Source of the DNA: Cyanobium sp. ATX 6F1
GTDB lineage: Bacteria; Cyanobacteriota; Cyanobacteriia; PCC-6307; Cyanobiaceae
Direction: 5' to 3'
NCBI RefSeq assembly: GCF_024346315.1
Contig: NZ_JAGQCS010000012.1
Coordinates: forward strand, 1-61,744
DNA length: 61,744 nucleotides
Part shown: one piece after another, positions 29,259-39,355 of the stretch
How the letters are laid out: every line of letters begins with the position of its first letter
Numbering within the stretch: the first letter of the stretch is position 1
Translations under genes and position numbers: made by a program
Notes under the pieces: generated by a model
Databases searched by the model: none
What the model was told of the DNA's origin: nothing
What the model saw: the letters and a program-made list of their open reading frames with translations, nothing else

Positions 29259-30572
29259 TCACATCTTGAACTTGCCGGCGTCAGGACGCTTCTGGGTCCA
29301 GTCGCAGGTGTAGCCCTTGGTTTCAGGCACAAACTGGTTCCAGGCAATGGGCTTGAGGATGCCCTTGTTCTCGATGATCTTGAACATCCCATCCTTCTGG
29401 ACCTCGCCGATCATCACCAGTTCAGTGGTGTGATGGTTGGGTTGAACTTCGATCGGACCCTGAGGGGCATCGAACTTCACTCCGATCAAGGCCTCACGCA
29501 CCTTGGCGTTATCGGTGCTGCCGGCCTTCTCGGCACCCTTGGCCCAGAGGTAGACCATGTTGTAAGCCGACTCAGCCGGGTCGTTGGTGACCCGCTTCTC
29601 GCCATACTTCGCCTTGAAGTCAGCGGTGAACTTCTTGGAAGCCGGGGTATCAAGGCTTTGGAAGAAGTTCCAGGCGGCATAGGTACCTTCAAGGTACTCA
29701 GGCCCGATGGCGGCCACTTCCTCTTCCGCGATCGAGAAGCTCATGATCGCGTAACCGTTGGCCGGGGTGATGCCGGCAGCCTTCATCTGCTTGAAGAAAG
29801 CAACATTGCTGTCACCGTTCAGGGTGTTGACGATCACACCACCCTTGGGCAGGGCCTGCTTGATCTTGGCAATGATCGGCGCCACCTCAGTGTTTCCAAG
29901 GGGAAGGTAGTCCTCACCCACCAGCTTGCCGCCTTCTGCCTTGAGCTGTTCCTTCATGATCGTGTTGGCCGTACGTGGGTACACGTAATCGGAGCCCACC
30001 AGGAAGAAGTCTTTGCCCTTGTTCTTCAGCAGCCAAGACACAGCCGGCTCGGCCTGCTGATTGGGCGTAGCCCCGCTGTAGAAGATGTTCTTGGAGCACT
30101 CCTGACCTTCGTACTGGATTGGGTAGAAGAGGAAGTGATCCTTGGCCTCGAACACCGGCAGCATCGCCTTGCGGCTGGCGGAGGTCCAGCCTCCGAACAC
30201 CACGTCGACCTTGTCCTGATCAATGAGTTTCTTGGCTTTCTCGGCGAAGGTGGGCCAGTCGGAAGCGCCGTCTTCCTCGACCGGAACGATCTTCAGCTTC
30301 TTGCCAGCAACATTGACACCACCGGATTTGTTGATCTCCTCGATCGCCATCAGCTCGGCTTCGGCCACCGTGTTCTCGGAGATAGCCATGGTGCCGGAGC
30401 GGGAGTGAAGGATCCCGACCTTCACTTCACCGTCGAAACCGCCGCCGCCGTCTCCGGAGGCCATCTTGTCGCCGCCACCGCCCCCACAGGCCACGAGGGA
30501 AAAGGACGTGGCCAGAGCGGTGGCGCCGCCCAGCAGACGAAAGGCCGTCTTCTGCGTCGAGGTGGGCTTCAT
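29259..30572 (-). CDS. urtA: Urea-binding lipoprotein UrtA
   Basis: A 437-residue substrate-binding protein of the urea ABC transporter. The signal peptide ends in a lipobox with Cys29 (SLVAC), so it is a lipoprotein, followed by a Gly-rich linker. The mature part has family features such as VKVGILHSRSGTMA near the start, VFGGWTSASRKA, LFYPIQYEGQECS and VYPRTANTI. Upstream lies a perfect NtcA-type palindrome. Urea taken up here feeds the adjacent urease. Confidence 0.96.
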   Translation of the reverse strand: MKPTSTQKTAFRLLGGATALATSFSLVACGGGGGDKMASGDGGGGFDGEVKVGILHSRSGTMAISENTVAEAELMAIEEINKSGGVNVAGKKLKIVPVEEDGASDWPTFAEKAKKLIDQDKVDVVFGGWTSASRKAMLPVFEAKDHFLFYPIQYEGQECSKNIFYSGATPNQQAEPAVSWLLKNKGKDFFLVGSDYVYPRTANTIMKEQLKAEGGKLVGEDYLPLGNTEVAPIIAKIKQALPKGGVIVNTLNGDSNVAFFKQMKAAGITPANGYAIMSFSIAEEEVAAIGPEYLEGTYAAWNFFQSLDTPASKKFTADFKAKYGEKRVTNDPAESAYNMVYLWAKGAEKAGSTDNAKVREALIGVKFDAPQGPIEVQPNHHTTELVMIGEVQKDGMFKIIENKGILKPIAWNQFVPETKGYTCDWTQKRPDAGKFKM

Positions 30573-30619
30573 TGAACAAAACTCCTGGGTGTGGTCCGCC
30601 AACTAGCGGAAAGGGCAAC

Positions 30620-30633
30620 GTATCGACGGGTAC
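30620..30633 (-). promoter_or_regulatory. NtcA-type binding site upstream of urtA
   Basis: The sequence GTA-N8-TAC at 30620-30633 is an exact match to the consensus of NtcA, the CRP-family nitrogen regulator of cyanobacteria. It lies 48 bp upstream of the urtA start codon. No good TAN3T -10 box is found at the standard 20-24 bp spacing, so the activation geometry is not confirmed. Confidence 0.7.
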
Positions 30634-30710
30634 CTCGGAAAACATGTAGCGGATCGCACCGTTTGGCCAACCCATGGGCGGCCTGTCACAGACCCAACGT
30701 CAAACAAGTC

Positions 30711-31310
30711 TCAATCCGGTAGCTGTTGCAACAGAAACTTCTCCACCTGATCGAGGCCCTCTCCCGAGCGGAGGTTGGTGAAGCACCACGGCAGACCCGG
30801 GCGCATGCGCTCGGTGTCCCGCTCCATCACCTCCAAAGAAGCGCCCACCATCGGGGCCAGATCGATCTTGTTGATCACCAGCAGATCGGAGCGGGTGATG
30901 CCCGGTCCCCCCTTGCGGGGGATCTTGTCGCCGGCGGCCACATCAATCACATAGATGCAGCGGTCGACGAGCTCCGGGCTGAAACTGGCGGCCAGGTTGT
31001 CACCGCCGCTCTCCACCAGCACCAGATCCAGGTCGGGGAAGGCCTGCTCCAGCTCCTCCACCGCCGCCCGATTGATCGAGCAGTCCTCACGGATCGCCGT
31101 GTGGGGGCAGCCGCCCGTCTCCACCCCGCGGATGCGCTCGGGGGCGAGGGCACCGGCGCGGGTGAGGAACTGGGCGTCTTCCTGGGTGTAGATGTCGTTG
31201 GTCACCACCGCCAGCTGCAGCCGGTCCCGCAGCGAGCGGCACAGGGCCTCCACCAGGGCCGTCTTGCCGGAACCCACGGGCCCGGCCACCCCCACGCGCA
31301 AGCGGCTCAT
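30711..31310 (-). CDS. ureG: Urease accessory GTPase UreG
   Basis: A 199-residue SIMIBI-class GTPase that drives nickel delivery to urease. The P-loop is GPVGSGKTA, with [13 protein letters not shown] (switch region), the nickel/zinc-binding CPH in [13 protein letters not shown], and NKIDL for guanine. It starts directly at the ureF stop. It is the last of ureEFG and lies upstream of urtA on the same strand. Confidence 0.97.
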   Translation of the reverse strand: MSRLRVGVAGPVGSGKTALVEALCRSLRDRLQLAVVTNDIYTQEDAQFLTRAGALAPERIRGVETGGCPHTAIREDCSINRAAVEELEQAFPDLDLVLVESGGDNLAASFSPELVDRCIYVIDVAAGDKIPRKGGPGITRSDLLVINKIDLAPMVGASLEVMERDTERMRPGLPWCFTNLRSGEGLDQVEKFLLQQLPD

Positions 31311-31985
31311 CTAACTGCGGAACAGACGGGAGTAGAGCTCAGCATGCTGCAGCTGGGCCAGGGCCGCCCCGACCCCGCCGCTCCAGAGGGCGCGGGGGTC
31401 GGCGCCCACCAGCTCCCGGGCGCGGCGCTCCAGCAACGGCCCCAGCCGCAGCTGCAGGGCCTGGCCCGAGGTGGCCCCCAGGGGCACCAGGCGCACGGCG
31501 GCACTGATCTGATTGGCCACCCAGCCGTGGAGGTAGGCCTCGATCAGCTCAAGGGGCTCCAGCTCCAGGCACACCCCCGCCCAGGCCCAGGCGGCGCTCC
31601 AGCCCAGCCCAGGAGCTGCAGCTCCAGCCCCAGCCGGAGGCAGGGGCCAGCCCAAGTCCTTCAGCAACTGCAGCAGCGAGCGCCCCATTTGACGCTGCTG
31701 GGCCCGCAGCTCCGCCGCCTCCCGCTGGGCCAGCAGCCAACCGTCGAGTTCGGCCGCCGCCGGCAGGTCCCCCTGGGCCAGGGCCTCCATCAAGGGACCC
31801 AGGGCCGCGGCCTCGATCGCCACCAGGCCGCGCTCCAGCTCAGCGATCAGCCAGCCCTCCAGGGCGGCGACCTCGGCCAGCTGACCGCGCTGCACCAGCA
31901 CCTCCAACCCCTCCGAATAACTGAAGGCGCCCACCGGCAGGGCTGGGCTGACCAGCTGATAAAGGCGCAGGCGGGACAGGCTCAC
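31311..31985 (-). CDS. ureF: Urease accessory protein UreF
   Basis: A 224-residue all-helical protein that joins UreD and UreG in the urease activation complex. The family motif PVGAFSYSEGLE is at residues 17-28. An Ala/Pro/Gly-rich insert lies in the middle. The start is a GTG overlapping the ureE stop. The identification is supported by position between ureE and ureG. Confidence 0.93.
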   Translation of the reverse strand: MSLSRLRLYQLVSPALPVGAFSYSEGLEVLVQRGQLAEVAALEGWLIAELERGLVAIEAAALGPLMEALAQGDLPAAAELDGWLLAQREAAELRAQQRQMGRSLLQLLKDLGWPLPPAGAGAAAPGLGWSAAWAWAGVCLELEPLELIEAYLHGWVANQISAAVRLVPLGATSGQALQLRLGPLLERRARELVGADPRALWSGGVGAALAQLQHAELYSRLFRS

Positions 31986-32524
31986 GGCTGGTGGTGATCG
32001 TGGGGCCCCTGATGGCTGTGATCGTGGTGGCTGGGCCCAGCCCCGGCATAGGCACCGCCCTCGGGCAGGAAGGGCGCCTGCAACCGCTCCACCAGCAGGC
32101 CCCGCTGCCGCAGCAGGTCCTCGAGCACGCTGTCGACCCTCAGCCGCAGCTGATTGGCATGAACTTCCAGGGGCACATGGCGGTTGCCCAAGTGGTAAGC
32201 CGCCTGCAGCAGCGCCAGGGGATCGGCGGCGCGCACCACCAACAACGGTTCGGGGGCCGCCTCCACCAGCACCACAGGGCTGCCGCCCGCCGGGACCAAG
32301 CGCTCGCCGGGCTCCAGGGCCGCGCCCCGGGGCAACTGCAGCAGCAGATCCCTCCCGCAGGCGCTCCTGCGGTGGCCCCGCAGGCTGGTGCGTTGGTCAG
32401 CGTTCAGGGGCAGGAGCAGGACCGAACCGGCCTCGGGCCCTTCGGCTGGGCCGCCCAGGCGATTCACCAGCACCAGGGGCGTCGTGGCTGAGGAGCCGGA
32501 GGGGCCGAGGGGAGAGCGACTCAT
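31982..32524 (-). CDS. ureE: Urease accessory nickel chaperone UreE
   Basis: A 180-residue nickel-binding protein. The N-terminal peptide-binding-like domain is followed by the metal-binding domain with AYHLGNRHVPLEV (conserved His) and a His-rich tail (HHDHSHQGPHDHHQP) typical of nickel-storing UreE. The ATG at 32524 is chosen; a GTG one codon earlier is possible. It is divergent from ureD with about 70 bp between them, where the promoters of both operons should lie. Confidence 0.95.
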   Translation of the reverse strand: MSRSPLGPSGSSATTPLVLVNRLGGPAEGPEAGSVLLLPLNADQRTSLRGHRRSACGRDLLLQLPRGAALEPGERLVPAGGSPVVLVEAAPEPLLVVRAADPLALLQAAYHLGNRHVPLEVHANQLRLRVDSVLEDLLRQRGLLVERLQAPFLPEGGAYAGAGPSHHDHSHQGPHDHHQP

Positions 32525-32595
32525 CACTGGCGACGGGGAAGGCGACAGGATGGGCGCCTAAGCCATTCCACCATCAGCCCCCGCTTGCCCCCCGC

Positions 32596-33510
32596 GTGAT
32601 CGTCAGCCCACCCGAGCGCACCACCACCCCCTGGCGGGCCAGCGCCCAGCTGTGTTTCAGCCGAGCGGACCCTGGCGGAGCCACGGTGCACCAGGGCGGA
32701 GCCACGGCACCGCTCAAGATCCAACGTGCCTTCCGCCAGCAGGATGGTCGCTGCGAACTGCCGCTGCTGCACACCGCCGGCGGCCTCGTGGGGGGCGATG
32801 AGCTCGCCATCGAGGCCCAGCTGGGCCCCCGAAGCCAGGCCCTGATCACCAGCGTGGCGGCCCAGAAGGTCTATGGCACGGTGGGACGCTCGCGGATCAC
32901 ACCCAAAGGCACCTGGGCCCGGCAGCGACTGCAGTTTGATCTCGCCGCCGGGGCGGACCTGGAATGGCTCCCCCAGGAGCTGGTGCTCTACGCGGGCGCC
33001 CTGTTCGAGCAGCACAGCCGGGTGGAGCTGACGGCCGGGGCCAGCTGGCTGGGGGCGGAGGTGGTGCGGCTGGGCCGCAGCGCCGACGGCGAAACCCTCG
33101 GCTCCGGCAGCTGGCGTTCCTCCCTGGAGATTCGGCGCGCCGGGAGCTGGAGTCTGGTGGACCGCTTGGCACTGGGGGGCGAGAGCCTCACGGACCCCCA
33201 TGGCCTGGGGGGATCCCCCGTGTTCGGCAGCCTGGTCTGGGCGGCGCCAGAACCCGTGAGCGAGGCGCTGCTGGAGGCATGCCGCGCCGATCGACAAGGG
33301 CTGGAGGGGGCCATGGCCTGCGGACGATTGGATCAGGGGCTGGTGGCCCGTTACCACGGGCCCTCCACCCAGGCGGCCCGCTGGTGGTTCACGCGCCTCT
33401 GGGCACGCATCCGCGCCGAGCGCGGCCTGCCGCCACCTGAACTGCCGCGGGTGTGGCCGTTTCAGGAATCACCCTTCACTCACCTCCCCTCCCCTGGGGA
33501 AGCCCCATGA
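32596..33510 (+). CDS. ureD: Urease accessory protein UreD
   Basis: A 304-residue scaffold protein (UreH in some species) that binds apo-urease and receives nickel. Family features include [26 protein letters not shown] and [17 protein letters not shown]. The start is a GTG at 32596. It is first in ureDABC, but 269 bp separate it from ureA, longer than usual. Confidence 0.94.
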   Translation: MIVSPPERTTTPWRASAQLCFSRADPGGATVHQGGATAPLKIQRAFRQQDGRCELPLLHTAGGLVGGDELAIEAQLGPRSQALITSVAAQKVYGTVGRSRITPKGTWARQRLQFDLAAGADLEWLPQELVLYAGALFEQHSRVELTAGASWLGAEVVRLGRSADGETLGSGSWRSSLEIRRAGSWSLVDRLALGGESLTDPHGLGGSPVFGSLVWAAPEPVSEALLEACRADRQGLEGAMACGRLDQGLVARYHGPSTQAARWWFTRLWARIRAERGLPPPELPRVWPFQESPFTHLPSPGEAP

Positions 33511-33779
33511 GCCGGCAACGGCTGGGCGCGCTGAGCGAGCGGGGGCTGTTGGCGATCGGGCCCATGCCCTGCTGGATGTCGGCAGCGGCAAGCTGGCGAA
33601 CGCCTGCCGGTGCTCCGTGGGGGCCGCCTGCAACGGGGGGATCCCGTCTGGCTGGAGACCGAGGGCGCCTGGGGGGAGCAACAACGCCAGGGGATCTCAT
33701 AGGAGTCGTCACAACCGTTCCCCCTGAACCCGTCCACACGCCCAACCACTGCCAGAGTGCAGCCGGCACGCCAGCACCC
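33507..33779 (+). other. Open frame between ureD and ureA, in frame with ureA (possible gene remnant)
   Basis: An ATG at 33507 overlaps the ureD stop (ATGA), and the frame stays open for 91 codons straight into the ureA start. The translation has no recognisable domain and is Gly/Pro/Trp-rich. In another frame the stretch before 33704 reads [20 protein letters not shown], which looks more protein-like. The stretch may be an eroded small gene. An N-terminal extension of UreA is unlikely because UreA is otherwise of standard length. Confidence 0.3.
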
Positions 33780-34082
33780 ATGCACCTGACCCCCCAGGAG
33801 AAGGACAAGCTCCTGATCGTCACCGCCGCCCTGCTGGCGGAGCGACGGTTGAACCGCGGCCTCAAGCTCAACCACCCGGAGGCGGTGGCCCTGCTCAGCT
33901 TCCTGATCCTGGAGGGGGCCCGTGACGGCCGCAGCGTCGCCGAGCTGATGCGCGATGGCAGCACCTGGCTCAAGCGCAATCAGGTGATGGAAGGCGTTCC
34001 GGAGCTCATTGGCGAAGTGCAGATGGAGGCCACCTTCCCCGACGGCACCAAGCTCGTCACCCTCCATGACCCCATCCGCTGA
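33780..34082 (+). CDS. ureA: Urease gamma subunit
   Basis: A 100-residue structural subunit of standard length. It begins [13 protein letters not shown] and contains [15 protein letters not shown] and [12 protein letters not shown], all diagnostic. It assembles with UreB and UreC into the nickel enzyme that hydrolyses urea to ammonia and CO2. Confidence 0.97.
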   Translation: MHLTPQEKDKLLIVTAALLAERRLNRGLKLNHPEAVALLSFLILEGARDGRSVAELMRDGSTWLKRNQVMEGVPELIGEVQMEATFPDGTKLVTLHDPIR

Positions 34083-34094
34083 GCGCCTGAACCC

Positions 34095-34427
34095 ATGAGC
34101 CCACTGATTCCTGGTGAAATGATTCCCGGTGAACTGATCCCCGAGCCCGGCGTGATCGAGCTCAACGCCGGTCGCCCCGTGACCACCATTGGGGTCGCCA
34201 ACCGCGGCGATCGGCCCGTGCAGGTGGGCTCCCATTTCCATTTCCACGAGGCCAACGAAGCGCTGGTGTTCGATCGCGACGCCGCCCGCGGCCAGCGGCT
34301 CGACATCCCCGCCGGCACGGCGGTGCGCTTTGAACCCGGCGATGCCCGCGAGGTGCAGCTGGTGCCCTACGCCGGCGCCCGCCGGGTGTTTGGTTTCAAC
34401 GGCCTGATCAACGGACCCCTGGAGTAA
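34095..34427 (+). CDS. ureB: Urease beta subunit
   Basis: A 110-residue subunit with the signatures [19 protein letters not shown] and VFGFNGL. The N-terminus holds a repeat, [15 protein letters not shown], so the ATG at 34119 (giving 102 residues and the common start MIPGE) may be the real start; the longer version arises from a short in-frame duplication. It lies between ureA and ureC with 6-12 bp gaps. Confidence 0.96.
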   Translation: MSPLIPGEMIPGELIPEPGVIELNAGRPVTTIGVANRGDRPVQVGSHFHFHEANEALVFDRDAARGQRLDIPAGTAVRFEPGDAREVQLVPYAGARRVFGFNGLINGPLE

Positions 34428-34433
34428 GCAGCC

Positions 34434-36152
<1,719 letters not shown>

Positions 36153-36165
36153 GCAACCTGCTCAG

Positions 36166-36705
36166 ATGCAAGCTCTTCTGCTTCTCGCCCTCGCCACCTG
36201 CCCGCCCCAGGCCAGCGCCGTGGTGAAGGACGTCTACGGGTGGTACCTCAAGGACCAGAACCACTGGCCCCGCTCCCTGCCGAGCCAGCGGGAGCGGTTC
36301 GAGCCCGGGCTCTACGCGAAGCTGAGTGAAGCGAGCAAGCCCTTCCAATCTCCCCGCAACGATGGGAGCGGCGTGCTCGATTCCGATCCCTTCCAGGGCA
36401 CCCAGGTGGGCGCCATGAGCTATCGCATCGCCGGCTGCCAGCTGACGGCGCCGGACCGAGCCATCGTGTCAGTCCCGGTGAGTGTGGGGCGCTCCAAGGC
36501 CTCCGCCAGCCTCCAGGCCATCCAGGTGCAGGTGAACGCCACCGGCGGCCGCTGGCGCCTCGCCGACATCAGCTTTCCGGCGCCCGAGGGATCGCCGGAG
36601 CAGACCCCCCGCCGCACGTTGAGCGATCAACTGCGGCAGATCCTGGCCATGCGCAGCCCCTCATGGGTCCCCCCCGGAACGAAAGGCCCGGTCCACACGC
36701 CATAG
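36166..36705 (+). CDS. Exported protein of unknown function (possibly DUF3828-like)
   Basis: A 179-residue protein with a short signal peptide (MQALLLLALATCPPQASA). The mature part has VKDVYGWYLKDQ, a GLYAKLSEA segment and a later VNATGGRWRLADISF, an arrangement like small secreted alpha/beta domains of the DUF3828/NTF2-like type; this is a weak guess. It lies 13 bp after ureC and overlaps the tail of the convergent frameshifted gene by 45 bases. Confidence 0.65.
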   Translation: MQALLLLALATCPPQASAVVKDVYGWYLKDQNHWPRSLPSQRERFEPGLYAKLSEASKPFQSPRNDGSGVLDSDPFQGTQVGAMSYRIAGCQLTAPDRAIVSVPVSVGRSKASASLQAIQVQVNATGGRWRLADISFPAPEGSPEQTPRRTLSDQLRQILAMRSPSWVPPGTKGPVHTP

Positions 36706-37203
36706 CTGCACCAGACCCCAGCTGCTGGCCAGCATCCCCGCCGCCCCCACCAGGCCCAGGGACCAGGGGGGAGCCGTTGCCGGGGGCGCGCAGGGCACCG
36801 CTCCAACCCGCCCAGAGCACGAACGCCGTGGCCAGGCCATAGACCCTGAAGGCGTGGAGGCTCTGGCGGCGGCCAGCGGGATCGACGGGATCCTCGCGGT
36901 CGTAGCGGTGGGGCAAAGCACCAGGAAATGGGCCGCCTGCCACAGGCAGGTGAGCAGGAACACCGGCATCGCCAGCAGGCTGCCGATGGCCAGCATCAGA
37001 CCGCCGGCCCCCACGATCGGCGCGCCGCCATAGAGCCTCAGCGCCCGTTCGCGCACCAACCGATCAGGGCGCCGCGCCGCGAGGCCATCGAGAGCCGCTT
37101 CGAGCAGGGTGTCGCGGATCGCCGCCCGGGCGGCCACCACACCGGCGAACGCGTAGGACAGCCCCACCAGCACCGTTGAAGCGGCCCCAGGAAGGCTGGC
37201 CAT
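36661..37203 (-). pseudogene. Membrane protein gene with two compensating frameshifts
   Basis: Starting at an ATG at 37203, the frame reads a membrane protein (VLVGLSYAFAGVVAARAAI, then MLAIGSLLAMPVFLLTCLW and AAHFLVL). Coding character then moves to another frame (PHRYDREDPVDPAGRRQSLHAFRVYGLATAFVLWAGWSG), and later returns to the first frame (LGLVGAAGMLASSWGLVQLWRVDRAF) to the stop. The two shifts lie near the A-run at 36915-36917 (one base missing) and the G-run at 36766-36771 (one base extra), so the restored product would be about 180 residues. This could be a young pseudogene or two sequencing errors in homopolymers. Function unknown. Confidence 0.7.
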
Positions 37204-37246
37204 CCCTCGGCGTCGTGGGGGCAACGATCGACAGGCCAGCTTGGGC

Positions 37247-37771
37247 TCAATGACGTTCTGCCGCCTGGGGCTGATAGATGGCCCCATCGAAGCGGTAGAG
37301 GGTGCGGCCGCGGGGCCCGTAGCGCGTGCGCAGATCGGCGTAGCCCAGGGTGCGGCTGCCCGGGACCTCCAGACCATCCTCGGCGCCACTCATCAATTCG
37401 CTGTAAACCCCGTCGGGCCGTCGCTCGACAATCCAGAAGGGCACCGAATGACCGCCGAAGTAAGCCGGGCAACGGCGGGTGGGGACCACAAGCCAGGCCG
37501 CCCCCGAGGGCGCCAGCCGCGGCATTGGCAGCGCCGCGAAAAACGCCTCGGCCCGCCGAAGGCCCACGGAGGGATCGGCCACGCAGCGGGCGAGCGCAGA
37601 CCGGTGCTCAGGATCGGCGGCAAGCTGACGGCTCAGCGCCGGCGGTGCCGGTGTGCGGGTGGAACCACGCATTAATGACTCAAGGTCGTAGCTCTGGGCG
37701 CGGGCAGCGCTGGCTCCGAGCAACGCCAAAAAAAGCGTCAAACCCACGGCATCAGAACTCCACCGTTTCAC
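37247..37771 (-). CDS. Exported hypothetical protein
   Basis: A 174-residue protein. A GTG at 37771 starts a good signal peptide (AVGLTLFLALLGASAARAQ) ending at an Ala-x-Ala site. The mature domain contains LARCVADPSVGLRRAEAFFAALP and ends with YGPRGRTLYRFDGAIYQ. Two Cys in the mature part could form a disulfide. I recognise no family. Confidence 0.65.
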   Translation of the reverse strand: MKRWSSDAVGLTLFLALLGASAARAQSYDLESLMRGSTRTPAPPALSRQLAADPEHRSALARCVADPSVGLRRAEAFFAALPMPRLAPSGAAWLVVPTRRCPAYFGGHSVPFWIVERRPDGVYSELMSGAEDGLEVPGSRTLGYADLRTRYGPRGRTLYRFDGAIYQPQAAERH

Positions 37772-37821
37772 CCGTCCAGCCCAGCGCCCGGCCGAGCGTA
37801 TCGAAGAAGTTGGGCCACTAG

Positions 37822-38313
37822 TCAGGCCCCACCGCAGGCGTGCTGGCTGTCTGGAAGTGTCCAGAATTCGCCCGTGCGCAGGTTGCGCGTGGTGTACCTC
37901 CGACCGCGCCGATCGTCCTTCGCGGCCTGCCGGCAATCGGGGATGAAGCTCAGGCACAGCTGCACCACATCCCCCTCGCGGCTGCGATGGATCGCCGGCA
38001 CGGTGTCATAGGAGACCTGGTAACCGCCGTTGGTGAAGGTGATGGCGGACCCCGATCCTGGGATGGGGATCAGGACGCCATTGGCATCGGTGGAGCTGAG
38101 CCGGTAGAGCACCTCCTTGACGCTGCTGCGGCGGCACTCCCCCAGCCGCTGGGGCAAGGGAGCTCCCTGGGCCCCGGCGGGAAGCAGCGCCACCGCGCTG
38201 AGCAGCCACGCCAGGCCCAGCGGCCGCCAGCTTGTGGTGCCCCTGATCCTGAGCAAGGTGATCCACGGCGCCGGTCCACTACGAAGGCGGGCAGGGGGGA
38301 ACTGAAACGCCAT
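37822..38313 (-). CDS. Exported hypothetical protein with four cysteines
   Basis: A 163-residue protein from the ATG at 38313. An unusually long basic N-region (about 30 residues) precedes the signal hydrophobic core (LGLAWLLSAVALLPAGAQG). The mature part has ECRRSSVKEVLYRLSS, LCLSFIPDCRQ and a C-terminal HACGGA, so four cysteines may form disulfides in the periplasm. No family recognised. It is divergent from the VanW gene with 190 bp between, where promoters for both should lie. Confidence 0.65.
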   Translation of the reverse strand: MAFQFPPARLRSGPAPWITLLRIRGTTSWRPLGLAWLLSAVALLPAGAQGAPLPQRLGECRRSSVKEVLYRLSSTDANGVLIPIPGSGSAITFTNGGYQVSYDTVPAIHRSREGDVVQLCLSFIPDCRQAAKDDRRGRRYTTRNLRTGEFWTLPDSQHACGGA

Positions 38314-38503
38314 CGGAGGCCCTCCACTCGAAGGGGACGATCGGCTCCGATTCTGGCCCTGCACCCACCGATGGACATCGGCCGCCAACTCCGTCGCTCA
38401 GGCCGTTCCAGGGCAGGGCCGGAAGCTTTGCCCTTCACCACCTGCCCGAGCGGGAGTGAACCGGTGCAACACCCCTAAACTGCCGATCCCCGGACCCCAG
38501 CCC

Positions 38504-39355
38504 GTGTCGAGGCGGCTGCTCTCCCAGCGCCACCCTTTCCTGTACCGCGCCTCGGTGGCGTTCCACCGCCTGCGGCGACGCCTGCGTGCCCGCTTCGATG
38601 GCCGCACCTACTGCACAGTCGCCAGCGTTGGCGCCGAACCGCTGCCTTACCGGATCAAGAAGCACCAGTCGCTGCTGATGCGCAAGCTCGGCAGCACCGA
38701 CCTGCGCCTTCAGCACAACAAGGTCGACAACCTGCGCCTGGTGGTGGCCAACCTCGATGGCGTGCTGTTGCGCCCGGGGGAAACCTTCTCCTTCTGTCAG
38801 CTGGTGGGCAAACCAAGCCGCCGGCGCGGTTTCAAGGAGGGGGTCGAGCTCTCGTTCGGGGTGGCGCGGCCGGGTATCGGCGGCGGCATCTGCCAATCGA
38901 CCAACCTGCTCTACTGGCTGGCGCTGCACGCGGAGCTCACGATCAGCGAGCGCCATCACCACACCTGTGATCCCTTCCCCGATGAGGGCCGGGTGCTGCC
39001 CTGGTCATCGGGGGCGGCTGTGTTTTACAACTACCTCGACTTCCAGCTCACCAATCCCACCCCGTCCACGTTTCAGATCCGCCTCTGGCTCACCGACACC
39101 CACCTGGTGGGGGAGCTGCGCAGCGATCGGGAACCTGCCTTCAAGTTCCACGTCTACGAGGAGAACCATCGCTTTCTCAAGGGCGAGAACGCCTACTTCC
39201 GCAGCAACGAGATCTGGCGCCGCGCCGTGAACCGTGCCAGCGGCCGCACCGAGCGCCATGAGCTGATCTCCCACAACTTCGGCAAGGTGCTCTACGAGCC
39301 GAGTGAGGAGATCAAGCGGGCTGCCGTGCCACTGGAGGAGACGGTGACGTTGTGA
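38504..39355 (+). CDS. VanW-domain protein
   Basis: A 283-residue protein (GTG start chosen at 38504; an earlier GTG at 38456 is less likely). Almost the whole length matches the VanW family: HNKVDNLRLVVANLDGVLLRPGETFSFCQLVG, then GGGICQSTNLLYWLAL and HHHTCDPFPD. VanW accompanies vancomycin-resistance genes in Gram-positive bacteria, but its biochemical role is not established, and most bacterial copies are unrelated to resistance. No clear signal peptide is seen. Its stop overlaps the GTG of the first CHAT gene, so it is the first gene of a five-gene operon. Confidence 0.9.
   Translation: MSRRLLSQRHPFLYRASVAFHRLRRRLRARFDGRTYCTVASVGAEPLPYRIKKHQSLLMRKLGSTDLRLQHNKVDNLRLVVANLDGVLLRPGETFSFCQLVGKPSRRRGFKEGVELSFGVARPGIGGGICQSTNLLYWLALHAELTISERHHHTCDPFPDEGRVLPWSSGAAVFYNYLDFQLTNPTPSTFQIRLWLTDTHLVGELRSDREPAFKFHVYEENHRFLKGENAYFRSNEIWRRAVNRASGRTERHELISHNFGKVLYEPSEEIKRAAVPLEETVTL

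Noticed and set aside
33507-34082. UreA with a 91-residue N-terminal extension
   Set aside because: UreA starting at 33780 has exactly the standard 100 residues, and the extension has no protein-like pattern.
38504-39355. VanW protein as a vancomycin-resistance gene
   Set aside because: There are no vanH/A/X/S/R genes nearby, and a Gram-negative-type envelope makes this reading unlikely; the domain is widespread with unknown function.
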